Below are positions 15,704 to 24,668 of a DNA stretch of 64,000 nt, one piece after another. Position numbers and translations under genes: made by a program. The stretch's first letter is position 1. Each line of letters begins with the position of its first letter. This DNA comes from Micromonospora carbonacea. GTDB lineage: Bacteria; Actinomycetota; Actinomycetes; Mycobacteriales; Micromonosporaceae. The notes under the pieces were generated by a model. That model searched no databases. It worked only from the letters and a program-made list of their open reading frames with translations, and had not been told where the DNA came from. The stretch is taken from positions 1,276,001-1,340,000 of the forward strand of contig NZ_JACHMZ010000001.1 of assembly GCF_014205165.1 (NCBI RefSeq), in the 5' to 3' direction.

Positions 15704-16973
15704 GCCGGTCGGTGCCCACCCGGTCGCGGAGCACCTCCGGCACCAGCACCGAGCCGTCGGCCTGCTGGAACTGCTCCAGGATCGCCGGGAACAGCCGGCT
15801 GGTGGCCAGCGCCGAGCCGTTGAGGGTGTGCACGAAGCGGGTCTGCTTGCCGCCCGCCTCCCGGTACCGGATCGCGGCCCGGCGGGCCTGGTAGTCGCCG
15901 GCCCAGGACACCGACGACACCTCCTTGTACTTGCCGGTGCTCGGCATCCACACCTCGATGTCGAGGGTCTTCCTCATCGAGGCGCTGGCGTCGCCGGCCG
16001 ACAGCAGGCTGGTCTGGTGGTGCAGGCCCAGCCGGGCGACCAGGCCCTCCACGTGGGCGACCATCTGCTCCAGCGCGGCGGCGGCCTGCTCGGGCAGCGT
16101 GAACTGGAAGATCTCCACCTTGTTGAACTGGTGGCCCCGCACGGTGCCGCGCTCGTCGGAGTGCGAACCGGCCGCCTCCCGCCGGTAGCACGGGGTGTAC
16201 GCGAACCGCTTCAGCGGCAGGGTCGCCGTGTCCAGGATCTCGTCCTGGTAGGCCCCCAGGATCGCCGTCTCCGCCGTGGGCAGCAGGAACTGCCCGCGCG
16301 GGGCGGACTCCCGGTCGAGGTGGTAGACGTCGTCGTAGAACTTGGGGAACTGGCCGGCGGCGAAGCCGGCGGTGTCCAGCAGCAGGTGCGGCGGGAGCAG
16401 GAAGTCGTAGCCGGCCGCGACGTTCTGGTCGATCAACCAGTTGAGCAGCGCCCACTCCAGCCGGGCCCCCACGCCCGTGTACATCCAGAAGCCGGAGCCG
16501 CCGAGCTTGACGCCCCGCTCGTGGTCGACCAGGCCCAGCAGGCGGCTCAGCTCGACGTGGTCCCGCACCTTCTCGATCGCCGGCGGCTCGCCGAACGTGC
16601 GGACGACCCGGTTGGCCTCCTTGCCGCCGGGGACGACGTCGTCGGCGGGCAGGTTCGGCAGCTCGCTCATCCGCTCGCGCAGCCGGGACTGCACCTCGTC
16701 GAGCTGGGACTCCAACTCGGCGAGCTGCTTGCGCTCGGCCTCCGGGGCGACGCTCTCCGGCGCGGTGCCGGCCCGCTTCGCCGCCGCGTACGCCCGCGCC
16801 TCCGCCTTGCGGCGCTGCCGCTCGGCGTCGATCTCCGTGATGAGGGCGCGGCGCTCCTGGTCGAGCCGCTGGATCTCGTCCAGCGCCCGGTTGACCTCGG
16901 CGGGATCCAGTCGCTTCGCCAGCGCGGTCGCCACCGCCTCGCGATCCTTCCGGATCAACTCCATGTCGAGCAT
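15687..16973 (-). CDS. serS: Seryl-tRNA synthetase
   Basis: 428 residues, normal length for SerRS. The N-terminal coiled-coil arm runs from about residue 25 to 105 (DQERRALITEIDAERQRRK ... QLDEVQSRLRERM) and contacts tRNA-Ser. The class II core follows, with motif 2 in FAYTPCYRREAAG and the TVRGHQFNKVEIF strand, and motif 3 near ILEQFQQADGSVLVPEVL. It charges tRNA-Ser with serine in the cytoplasm. The ATG at 16973 gives the usual MLDMELIRKD start. Upstream is a 22-bp inverted repeat. The 3' end overlaps the convergent CcdA-like gene. Confidence 0.97.
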   Translation of the reverse strand: MLDMELIRKDREAVATALAKRLDPAEVNRALDEIQRLDQERRALITEIDAERQRRKAEARAYAAAKRAGTAPESVAPEAERKQLAELESQLDEVQSRLRERMSELPNLPADDVVPGGKEANRVVRTFGEPPAIEKVRDHVELSRLLGLVDHERGVKLGGSGFWMYTGVGARLEWALLNWLIDQNVAAGYDFLLPPHLLLDTAGFAAGQFPKFYDDVYHLDRESAPRGQFLLPTAETAILGAYQDEILDTATLPLKRFAYTPCYRREAAGSHSDERGTVRGHQFNKVEIFQFTLPEQAAAALEQMVAHVEGLVARLGLHHQTSLLSAGDASASMRKTLDIEVWMPSTGKYKEVSSVSWAGDYQARRAAIRYREAGGKQTRFVHTLNGSALATSRLFPAILEQFQQADGSVLVPEVLRDRVGTDRLTPGR

Positions 16974-17097
16974 GCGCTCCGTACGCCTCCGTCCGGGAAT
17001 CTCAGGTGGGAACCCACCGATGCTACCGTCGTCGCCTCCCCCGCCCGGCCCCGGCCGTGAGCCCACCGGCCGGGGCCGTCGCGCCGCGATGCGGTCT

Positions 17098-17160
17098 CGC
17101 CATGTCGGCGACATCGCGGGGTCCCCTGGTGTGGGAAGCCGCGATGTCGCCGACATGGCG
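17098..17160. repeat. 22-bp perfect inverted repeat upstream of serS
   Basis: Arms are at 17098-17119 and 17139-17160 with a 19-bp loop. Each arm contains its own near-palindrome, ATGTCG-G-CGACAT, so the site can also form a cruciform of two small hairpins. It lies 125-187 bp before serS and 62 bp after the stop of the MerR-DnaN gene (both on the minus strand). It may be a terminator of that gene or a dispersed repeat. Confidence 0.8.
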
Positions 17161-17221
17161 CGCCGGCACCGACGCGGCGCGGCCCCGCGCGGCACCGACG
17201 CGGCGCGGGCGCGGCGTCGGC

Positions 17222-18394
17222 TCAGAGCCGGATCGGCATCAGGATCGAGTACGCGTCCGCGTCGTCCGGGCGGCGCACCGCCAGCGGGCTGATCGGCCCG
17301 TCCAGCTCCAGCAGGAGCTGCCCCCGGTCGCCCGCGTCGAGGGCGTCGAGCAGGTAGCGCCCGTTGACGCCGAGCCGCACCGCGTCCGGCGCGGCGTCGG
17401 CCGGCGCGGCGTCGTCGAGGACCCGCAGGCTGCCCGCGTCGTCCAGGCCCAGCACGGTCACCGGCACGTCGACGCCCTCGTGCCGCAGCACCCGCGCCGG
17501 CGGGCGGCCGGCGACCTGCGCGCGCAGCGCCGGCACGTCCACCGTGACCCGGTACGCGGGCACGCGCGTGCCCAGCAGCCGCTGGTAGTCGGGGAACTCG
17601 TCGGGCAGGGCGGCCCCGCCGACCTCCCGGCCGGCGACGGTGACGGTGAGGCCGTCGCCGTCCAGCCGCAGGTGGGCGTCGCCCCCGCCGACGCCGCCCA
17701 GCGGTGCGCGGACGCCGTCGCCGGTGCCGCCCGGCAGTGCGCCCACGTCGCCGGTGCCGCCCAGCGGCGCGCGCCCGTCGCCGGTGCCGCCCAGCAGCTC
17801 GCGGACGGCGTCGACCAGGGCCACCGGGGCGAGCAGCCGCCGGGTGGGCCCGTCGACCGTGCCGGGGACCCGGGCCACCGCCATCCGGTGCCGGTCGGTG
17901 GCCACCAGGCGTACGCCGTCGGCGGCGACGTCGAACAGGACGCCGGAGAGCACCGGCAGCTCCGGGTCGGTGCCGACCGCGAAGCGGACCGCGTCGATCG
18001 CGGCGGCGAGGTCGGCGCGGGACAGGACGAGACGGGTGGTCATGGGTTGCTCCTCGTGGTCGATCAGGGCTCGGACCCGGGAGAGCTCGCGGCGGGCGTC
18101 GGTGAGGCCGTCCTCCAGCCGGCGCAGGTGCGCGTCGAGCAGCCGGCCCACCACGGCCGGCTCGGCCCGGTGCCGTACGGCGGCGGCGATCTCCGCCAGC
18201 GGCATCCCGACCCGGCGCAGCCCGGCCACCAGCCGGGCCGGCACGACCTGCTCGTCGGCGTACCAGCGGTAACCGGTCACCGGGTCGACCAGCGCCGGCA
18301 CCAGCACCCCGGAGCGGTCGTAGAACCGCAGGGCGCTGACGGTCAGGCCGCTGGCGCGGGCCAGCTCGCCGATGCTGCGCAGTTCGCTCTCCAC
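17222..18394 (-). CDS. MerR-type regulator fused to a DnaN-like sliding clamp region
   Basis: 390 residues. Residues 1-113 form a MerR regulator: winged helix IGELARASGLTVSALRFYDR, GYRWYADEQV, and a dimerisation coil to about 113. Residues 118-390 resemble domains 2 and 3 of the DNA polymerase III beta clamp: LPVLSGVLFDVAADGVRLVA then TDRHRMAVA, DEFPDYQRLL, and the clamp-like C-terminus YSILMPIRL. The clamp's first domain is missing. A glycine-rich stretch with four GGTGD-like repeats (about 202-238) interrupts the clamp part. The clamp fold may serve as ligand-binding or dimer platform rather than in replication. No effector can be inferred. Confidence 0.8.
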   Translation of the reverse strand: MESELRSIGELARASGLTVSALRFYDRSGVLVPALVDPVTGYRWYADEQVVPARLVAGLRRVGMPLAEIAAAVRHRAEPAVVGRLLDAHLRRLEDGLTDARRELSRVRALIDHEEQPMTTRLVLSRADLAAAIDAVRFAVGTDPELPVLSGVLFDVAADGVRLVATDRHRMAVARVPGTVDGPTRRLLAPVALVDAVRELLGGTGDGRAPLGGTGDVGALPGGTGDGVRAPLGGVGGGDAHLRLDGDGLTVTVAGREVGGAALPDEFPDYQRLLGTRVPAYRVTVDVPALRAQVAGRPPARVLRHEGVDVPVTVLGLDDAGSLRVLDDAAPADAAPDAVRLGVNGRYLLDALDAGDRGQLLLELDGPISPLAVRRPDDADAYSILMPIRL

Positions 18395-18468
18395 GCCGAG
18401 GATCCTGTGCCCTCCACCAGGTCGAGGGTCAAGCCGCGCCCACGCCGCTCGTCGGGCGGCGATGTTTG

Positions 18469-18513
18469 CAGGGGACCCTTCCTATACCGAAAGCGTTAAC
18501 AGGGGGCCCCTCC

Positions 18514-18520
<7 letters not shown>
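18469..18520. repeat. Dispersed double-palindrome repeat, copy 3
   Basis: Plus orientation: GGGGACCCTTCC, linker TATACCGAAAGCGTTAAC, then AGGGGGCCCCTCCTTACACC. Its last bases contain the TAA stop (18514-18516) of the leftward enoyl-reductase-like gene, so the repeat supplies the end of that reading frame. Confidence 0.85.
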
Positions 18521-19692
<1,172 letters not shown>

Positions 19693-19793
19693 CCCGCGAG
19701 TCTGCCACCGTCGGCGAGCCCCCGGCACGACGACGGCCGCGCAGAGCGGTCAGGCCGCGCAGAGCGCGCAGAGCGGCAGGCCGCGCAGAGCGC

Positions 19794-20966
19794 TCAGGGC
19801 GTGAAGACCGTGCGCAGGCAGCCGTCGGCGCGGGTGCGGAACAGGTCGTAGCCGAGCGCGCCCTGCTCCAGGGGCAGGTGGTGGGTGGCCAGGTGCCCCG
19901 TGTGGATCTCGCCGCGCGCCATCCGGTCCAGCAGCATCGGGATCCAGCGCTGCCCGTGCTGCCGGGCGGCGCGCACGGTCAGCCCCTTCTGCATCACCGC
20001 GCCGAGCGGGAACGTGTCGACGAACCCGGTGAACGTGCCGAGCACCACCACCGTGCCGCCCTTGCGGCAGGCGTGCACCGCCTCGCGTACCGCGATGGGC
20101 CGGTCGGCGGCGGCGCCGGGCCACGCGGCGGCGAACCGCTCGGCCAGCGACCGGGGCTCGACGCCGTCCCACGCCATGCCGACGGCCTCCACGCACACGT
20201 CGGGGCCCCGCCCGCCGCTGCGTTCCCGCAGCTCGGCCGGGACGTCGACGCTCAGGTAGTCGAGGGTCTCCGCGCCGACGTGCCGCTGCGCCAGGCTCAG
20301 CCGCTGCGGGTAGCGGTCGATCACCACCACCCGGTCCGCGCCGCGCAGCAGCGCCGCCTGCGCGGCCATCTGGCCCACCGCGCCCGCGCCCCAGACCGCC
20401 ACCACGTCGCCCGAGGACACCTCGCCCAGCTCGGCGGCGAGCCAGCCGGCCGGCACCGCGTCCGAGGCGAAGACCGCCCGGTCGTCGTCCACCGGCTCCG
20501 GCACCGGGAACGCCCCGACGTCGGCGTACGGCACCCGGACGTACTCGGCGTGACTGCCGGCGAAGCCCCCGGCCGACCGGGGCTGGCCGAAGCAGCCGCC
20601 GGTGGGCTGCCCCCACGCCGCCTCGGCGGCCGCCGGCCCGGTGCTGCCGTTGTCGCAGCAGGCGAAGAGGCCCTGCCGGCAGTACCAGCAGTTGCCGCAG
20701 GCCACGGCCGCGCAGACCACCACCCGGTCGCCGATGCGGTGCCGCCGCACCCCGGGGCCGACCTCCACCACGTCGCCGAGGAACTCGTGGCCGAGCACGT
20801 CGCCGACGGACAGCGCCGCCGCCCGCCCGGCGAGCAGCGGCAGGTCCGCCCCGCAGGTGGCGCTGCGCCGCACCCGGACGATGGCGTCGGCGGAGTTGCG
20901 CAGCTCGGGGTCGGGCACCTGGCGCACCGCCAGGCCGTCCGCGCCGAGCCAGCACAGCGCCCTCAT
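19794..20966 (-). CDS. Zinc-dependent alcohol dehydrogenase
   Basis: 390 residues of the medium-chain dehydrogenase family. Catalytic zinc ligands are in SATCGAD and GHEFLGDVVEVG. The structural zinc site is the four-cysteine loop CGNCWYCRQGLFACC. The NAD(P)-binding fold follows with VVAVWGAGAVGQMAAQAALL and VVVIDRYPQRL. The family includes glutathione-independent formaldehyde dehydrogenase-like and threonine dehydrogenase-like enzymes; substrate cannot be told. Its start overlaps the stop of the upstream small gene by 4 bp (ATGA), so they form an operon. Confidence 0.9.
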   Translation of the reverse strand: MRALCWLGADGLAVRQVPDPELRNSADAIVRVRRSATCGADLPLLAGRAAALSVGDVLGHEFLGDVVEVGPGVRRHRIGDRVVVCAAVACGNCWYCRQGLFACCDNGSTGPAAAEAAWGQPTGGCFGQPRSAGGFAGSHAEYVRVPYADVGAFPVPEPVDDDRAVFASDAVPAGWLAAELGEVSSGDVVAVWGAGAVGQMAAQAALLRGADRVVVIDRYPQRLSLAQRHVGAETLDYLSVDVPAELRERSGGRGPDVCVEAVGMAWDGVEPRSLAERFAAAWPGAAADRPIAVREAVHACRKGGTVVVLGTFTGFVDTFPLGAVMQKGLTVRAARQHGQRWIPMLLDRMARGEIHTGHLATHHLPLEQGALGYDLFRTRADGCLRTVFTP

Positions 20967-21451
20967 CCGGGCCCCGCCGGGTCGCCGCCGGGTCCCGCCG
21001 GGCCGACCGGTCGGGGTCCCTCCACCGGGGAACGGTCCGCGCGCAGCAGCTCACCGGTCTCGGCGAGCTGCTTGGCCTGGCGCAGCGCCTCGCGGACCAG
21101 CGGCGCGGGGTCGCCGCCGACGAGGTGGGCGGCCATCCCGGTGACCGGCACGCCGCGCACCGGTCGGGCCGCCAGCTCGGTGCCGCGCCCGCCGGGCGCG
21201 GGCCCCTGCGCCACCTCCACCGCGCCGTCGAGCCGGCGCAGCGGCTCCGGCCACCGGCCGCCGGGCAGCACCCGCTCCGGCGGCCGGTCGATCGTGACCA
21301 CCTGCCAGCCGTCGCGCGGGCCGGCCTCGCGCGGGCGGCCGCCCCGAAACGGCGCGCGCAGCACCCGCGCCACCGTCACCCCGGCGACCGCACCGGCCAC
21401 CACCCCGGCGGTACGGGCCAGCGCCCGACCGCCCCGCCTGCCCCGTCCCAT
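20963..21451 (-). CDS. Small membrane-anchored protein, SRPBCC-like, coupled to the alcohol dehydrogenase
   Basis: 162 residues. The basic start and a short hydrophobic helix (LARTAGVVAGAVAGVTVARV, residues 11-30) are followed by WQVVTIDRPPERVLPGGRWP and GGRGTELAARP, a pattern that resembles short SRPBCC/cyclase-like proteins found next to dehydrogenases in actinobacteria. The fold assignment is weak. ATGA overlap with the dehydrogenase gene shows the two are translated together. It may present or hold the hydrophobic substrate for the dehydrogenase; this is inference. Confidence 0.65.
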   Translation of the reverse strand: MGRGRRGGRALARTAGVVAGAVAGVTVARVLRAPFRGGRPREAGPRDGWQVVTIDRPPERVLPGGRWPEPLRRLDGAVEVAQGPAPGGRGTELAARPVRGVPVTGMAAHLVGGDPAPLVREALRQAKQLAETGELLRADRSPVEGPRPVGPAGPGGDPAGPG

Positions 21452-21644
21452 CCGTCCCACCCGCCTCTCCACTGCGGCCGCCGACGGGCTCGCCCCGCCG
21501 GTCCGCCGTCGGCACGGCGGGACCCGCGCGGCCGACGGCCGGTGCCCCCAGCCTCGGCGGCGGCCGGGTGAACCGGGATCCCCCCGAAGGGGTGAACCGG
21601 CCGGGGCCGGGTAACCGCCCGCCGCACGAGCCGGGGAGGGACGC

Positions 21645-24503
21645 GTGGCGTGGGGGTGCCGCATGACGCAGCACGAGGTGGACGGCGCGACCGTGGCTGC
21701 CGACCCCGGGCCGGTGGGGCCGCTGCTGGCGTCCCGGCTCACGCCGGCCCCGCTGCCCGAGCCGGTGCTGGTCCGGCCCCGCCTGCTGCGCCGGCTGGAC
21801 GAGGGCGTCGCCGGGGCGCTCACCCTGGTCACCGCTCCCGCCGGCTGGGGCAAGACCACCCTGCTCGGGTCCTGGGCCCGCAGCGTCGAGCCCGCCCCGG
21901 CGTGGGTGTCGGTCGAGGCGGGCGACCCGGGCGCGCGGCTGTGGGCGTACCTGACGGCCGCCCTGCACCCGCACGCGCCCGCCGGTGACCCGGCCCGGCC
22001 CGACCGGCTGGAGCTGCTGGCCGCCGCGCTGGCCGCCCGGGACCGCCCGGTGCTGCTGGTCCTCGACGACGTGCACCGGGTCGCCGACCCGGCGGCGCTG
22101 ACCGGCCTGGAGTTCCTGCTCCGCCACGCCGGGGGGCGGCTGCGGGTGGTGGCCGGGGCCCGCACCGACCCGCCGGCGGGGCTGCACCGGCTGCGGCTCG
22201 CCGGTGAGCTGACCACGGTGGGCCCCGCCGAGCTGGCCTTCACCGACGACGAGGTGGCCGACCTGCTCGTCGCGCACGGCGTGCTCCTGCCGGCCGCGGC
22301 GGTGCCCCGGCTGCGCGCGCGTACCGGCGGCTGGGCGGCCGGGCTGCGGCTGGCCGCGCTGGCCGCGCGGGACCGGCCGGACCCGGTGCGCTGGCTGGAG
22401 CAGTTCGGCGGCGACGAGCCGGACGTGGCCGGCTACCTGCGCGCGGAGGTGCTCGACCCGCTCGACGCTGCGGCCCGGGACGCGCTGCGCCGCAGCACGG
22501 TGGCCGACGCCGTCAGCGCCGACCTGGTCGACGCGTTGACCGGCCGCTCCGACGCCGGGCGGGCGCTGACCGCGCTGGCCGCGGCCGGCGGCTTCGTGGA
22601 CCGCGACGACAGCCGGCCGCCCTGGTACCGCTGCCATCCGCTGCTGGCCGACCTGCTCCGCGCCGAGCTGGGCGAGCTGACCGACGAGGAGCGCCGGGAC
22701 CTGCACCGGCGGGCGGCCGACTGGTACGCCGGGCACGCCCGCCCCGCCGAGGCGCTGCGGCACGCCCTCGCCGCCGGGCGCTGGGACGCGGCCACCGAGC
22801 TGCTGGTCACCGGCTGGCCGGACCTCGTGCCGTACGACCGTGAGGGCGCGGGCGGGCCCGTCCCCGCCGCGCCCCCGGAGGCCGCCGTCCGGCGGGACCC
22901 CGAGCTGGCGCTGGCCGCCGCCGCCGAGCGGGCCCACGCGGGCGACGCCGACGCCGCCGCCGCGCAGCTGCGCCGGGCCGCCGGGCACGCGCGGTCGCTG
23001 CCCGTGCCGCGCCGGGACCGGTTCCGTCGGCTGGCCGTCGCCCTGGAGGTCACCCTCGCCCGGTTGGCCGGCGACCACGACGAGGTACGCCGGGCGGCGG
23101 CGCGCCTGCTCGCCACGCGTACCCCCGAGGGGTCGGCGGGCGACCCGCGCACCGGCGCCGCCGACGACGCCGACGTGCGGGCGACGGCCGGGGCGGCCCT
23201 CGGCCTGGTGGCGCTCTCCGGCGGCGACCTGCGGGGCGCGGCGGCCGAATTCGACGCCGCGCTCGCGGCGGCGCGGGCGGCCGGTCGGGCGCGCACCGCG
23301 CTGCTCTGCGCGAGCCGCTCCGCCCTGCTGCACGCGGCCCTCGGCGAGCTGCGGGCCGCCGAGCGGGCCGCCGGGGAGGCCCTGGCGATGCCGCCCGGTC
23401 AGGGCTGGTCCTGCCGCACCGACTGCGCGTACGCCCACCTGGCGCTGGCCGTCGTCGCGCTGCACCGGGACCGGCCCGACGACGCGGAGGCGCACCTGGC
23501 GCTGGCCGGCCCGGCCGCCGACGAGCCGGCGGCGGCGGCGCTCGCCGCGCTGTGCCGGGCGACGCTGCTGCGCGACCGGGGCGACCCGGCCGCCGGCCGA
23601 CGCCTGCTGGCGGCGGCCCGGGACGCCCTCGCCCCACCGACGACCGGCGACGGCCCCGCGCCCGCGCCCACCGCCGACCGGTCCGGGCCCGCGCCCGCCG
23701 ATGGCCGGTCCGGGTCCGTGCTGGTCGTCGACCGGTCCGGGCCCGCTTGGGTCGCCGGCCGGTCCGCGTCTGCGTCGGCCGGGCGGGGCGGTGGCGCGGG
23801 GGAGCTGGCGGCCTGGCTGCTGGCCGCCGAGGCGGACCTGCGGTCCGCCCACGGCGACGCCGACGCCGCCCGGGAGCTGCTGGCCGGCGCGCCGGGCCGG
23901 CCGGACGGCCCGGCCGGGGCGGCCGCCGTGGCCCTGGCCCGGGTCGAGCTGCGCGCCGGCGACCCGGCCGCCGCCGCCCGCGCCCTGCCGCGCTGGGACG
24001 GCCCGGACGCCGCCGCCTGGCCGCTGCCGGTGCGCCTCGACGCCGGCCTGCTCGACGCGGCGCTCGCCGCGCGGGCCGGGGACGCCCGACGGGCCGGGCG
24101 GACGCTGGAGCGGGTCCTGGAGCTGGCGGCCGACGAGGGGTTCCGCCGGCCGTTCACCCGGGCCGAGCCCGGGGTGCGGGACCTGCTCGCGGCGCACCTC
24201 GACTCCGGCACGGCCCACTGGCCGACGGTGAGCGACCTGGTCCGGGCGGCACAGGAGCCGCCCGCGCGGCCGGGCCCCGCGCCGGGTCCCGCGTCGGACC
24301 GGGCGCTCGACGAGCCGCTCACCGAGCGGGAGCTGACCATCCTGCGCTACCTGCAGAGCATCCTGTCCAACGTGGAGATCGCCGCCGAGCTGTCCCTGTC
24401 GGTGAACACCGTCAAGACGCACGTGCGCAACATCTACCGCAAGCTGGACGCCACCCGCCGCCGGGAGGCCGTCCGTCGTGCCCGGGAGCTGCGCCTGATC
24501 TGA
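21645..24503 (+). CDS. Large LuxR-family regulator (MalT/LAL-like ATPase)
   Basis: 952 residues. Near the N-terminus is the Walker A motif APAGWGKTTLL, with Walker B near VLLVLDDVHRV: an STAND-type ATPase of the MalT class. The long middle part is alanine-rich helical repeats, probably TPR-like, that would bind an inducer. A low-complexity Pro/Ala/Asp/Arg/Ser insert lies around residues 665-710. The C-terminus is a LuxR helix-turn-helix, LTERELTILRYLQ ... ELSLSVNTVKTHVRNIYRKL. The GTG at 21645 follows GGGAGGGA; an ATG at 21663 is equally possible. It is divergent from the dehydrogenase pair, which may be a target. Confidence 0.9.
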   Translation: MAWGCRMTQHEVDGATVAADPGPVGPLLASRLTPAPLPEPVLVRPRLLRRLDEGVAGALTLVTAPAGWGKTTLLGSWARSVEPAPAWVSVEAGDPGARLWAYLTAALHPHAPAGDPARPDRLELLAAALAARDRPVLLVLDDVHRVADPAALTGLEFLLRHAGGRLRVVAGARTDPPAGLHRLRLAGELTTVGPAELAFTDDEVADLLVAHGVLLPAAAVPRLRARTGGWAAGLRLAALAARDRPDPVRWLEQFGGDEPDVAGYLRAEVLDPLDAAARDALRRSTVADAVSADLVDALTGRSDAGRALTALAAAGGFVDRDDSRPPWYRCHPLLADLLRAELGELTDEERRDLHRRAADWYAGHARPAEALRHALAAGRWDAATELLVTGWPDLVPYDREGAGGPVPAAPPEAAVRRDPELALAAAAERAHAGDADAAAAQLRRAAGHARSLPVPRRDRFRRLAVALEVTLARLAGDHDEVRRAAARLLATRTPEGSAGDPRTGAADDADVRATAGAALGLVALSGGDLRGAAAEFDAALAAARAAGRARTALLCASRSALLHAALGELRAAERAAGEALAMPPGQGWSCRTDCAYAHLALAVVALHRDRPDDAEAHLALAGPAADEPAAAALAALCRATLLRDRGDPAAGRRLLAAARDALAPPTTGDGPAPAPTADRSGPAPADGRSGSVLVVDRSGPAWVAGRSASASAGRGGGAGELAAWLLAAEADLRSAHGDADAARELLAGAPGRPDGPAGAAAVALARVELRAGDPAAAARALPRWDGPDAAAWPLPVRLDAGLLDAALAARAGDARRAGRTLERVLELAADEGFRRPFTRAEPGVRDLLAAHLDSGTAHWPTVSDLVRAAQEPPARPGPAPGPASDRALDEPLTERELTILRYLQSILSNVEIAAELSLSVNTVKTHVRNIYRKLDATRRREAVRRARELRLI

Positions 24504-24536
24504 CGGCCCGCCCGTGCCGCTCCCCGGGCCGCGCGG

Positions 24537-24590
24537 TTAGGAAGGGGCCCTTCCTATGCAGAAAGCGTTAACAAGGGGCCCCGCCTTGCA
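24537..24590. repeat. Dispersed double-palindrome repeat, copy 4
   Basis: Plus orientation: GGAAGGGGCCCTTCC, linker TATGCAGAAAGCGTTAAC, then AAGGGGCCCC. It begins 34 bp after the LuxR stop and may terminate its transcript before the next, co-directional gene. Confidence 0.87.
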
Positions 24591-24668
24591 GTGATGATGG
24601 TCGACAAGACGGCGGGCGGTCCGGCACGATCTGGGGCGGCGTTGACCGTCGGGAGCGGGGAGCAGGCG

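Noticed and set aside
16974..17221. T-box leader for serS
   Set aside because: No T-box sequence (AGGGTGGNACCGCG) or specifier stem is visible; actinobacterial T-boxes are mainly known upstream of ileS.
21051..24422. Open frame of about 1120 codons antisense to the LuxR regulator
   Set aside because: No domain or ribosome site; Gly/Arg/Pro-rich shadow of the plus-strand gene with Walker and HTH motifs.
24591..24668. Longer N-terminus for the membrane glycosyltransferase-like protein
   Set aside because: It would start immediately after a repeat element with no ribosome site, while ATG at 24669 has a good one and leads straight into the first helix.
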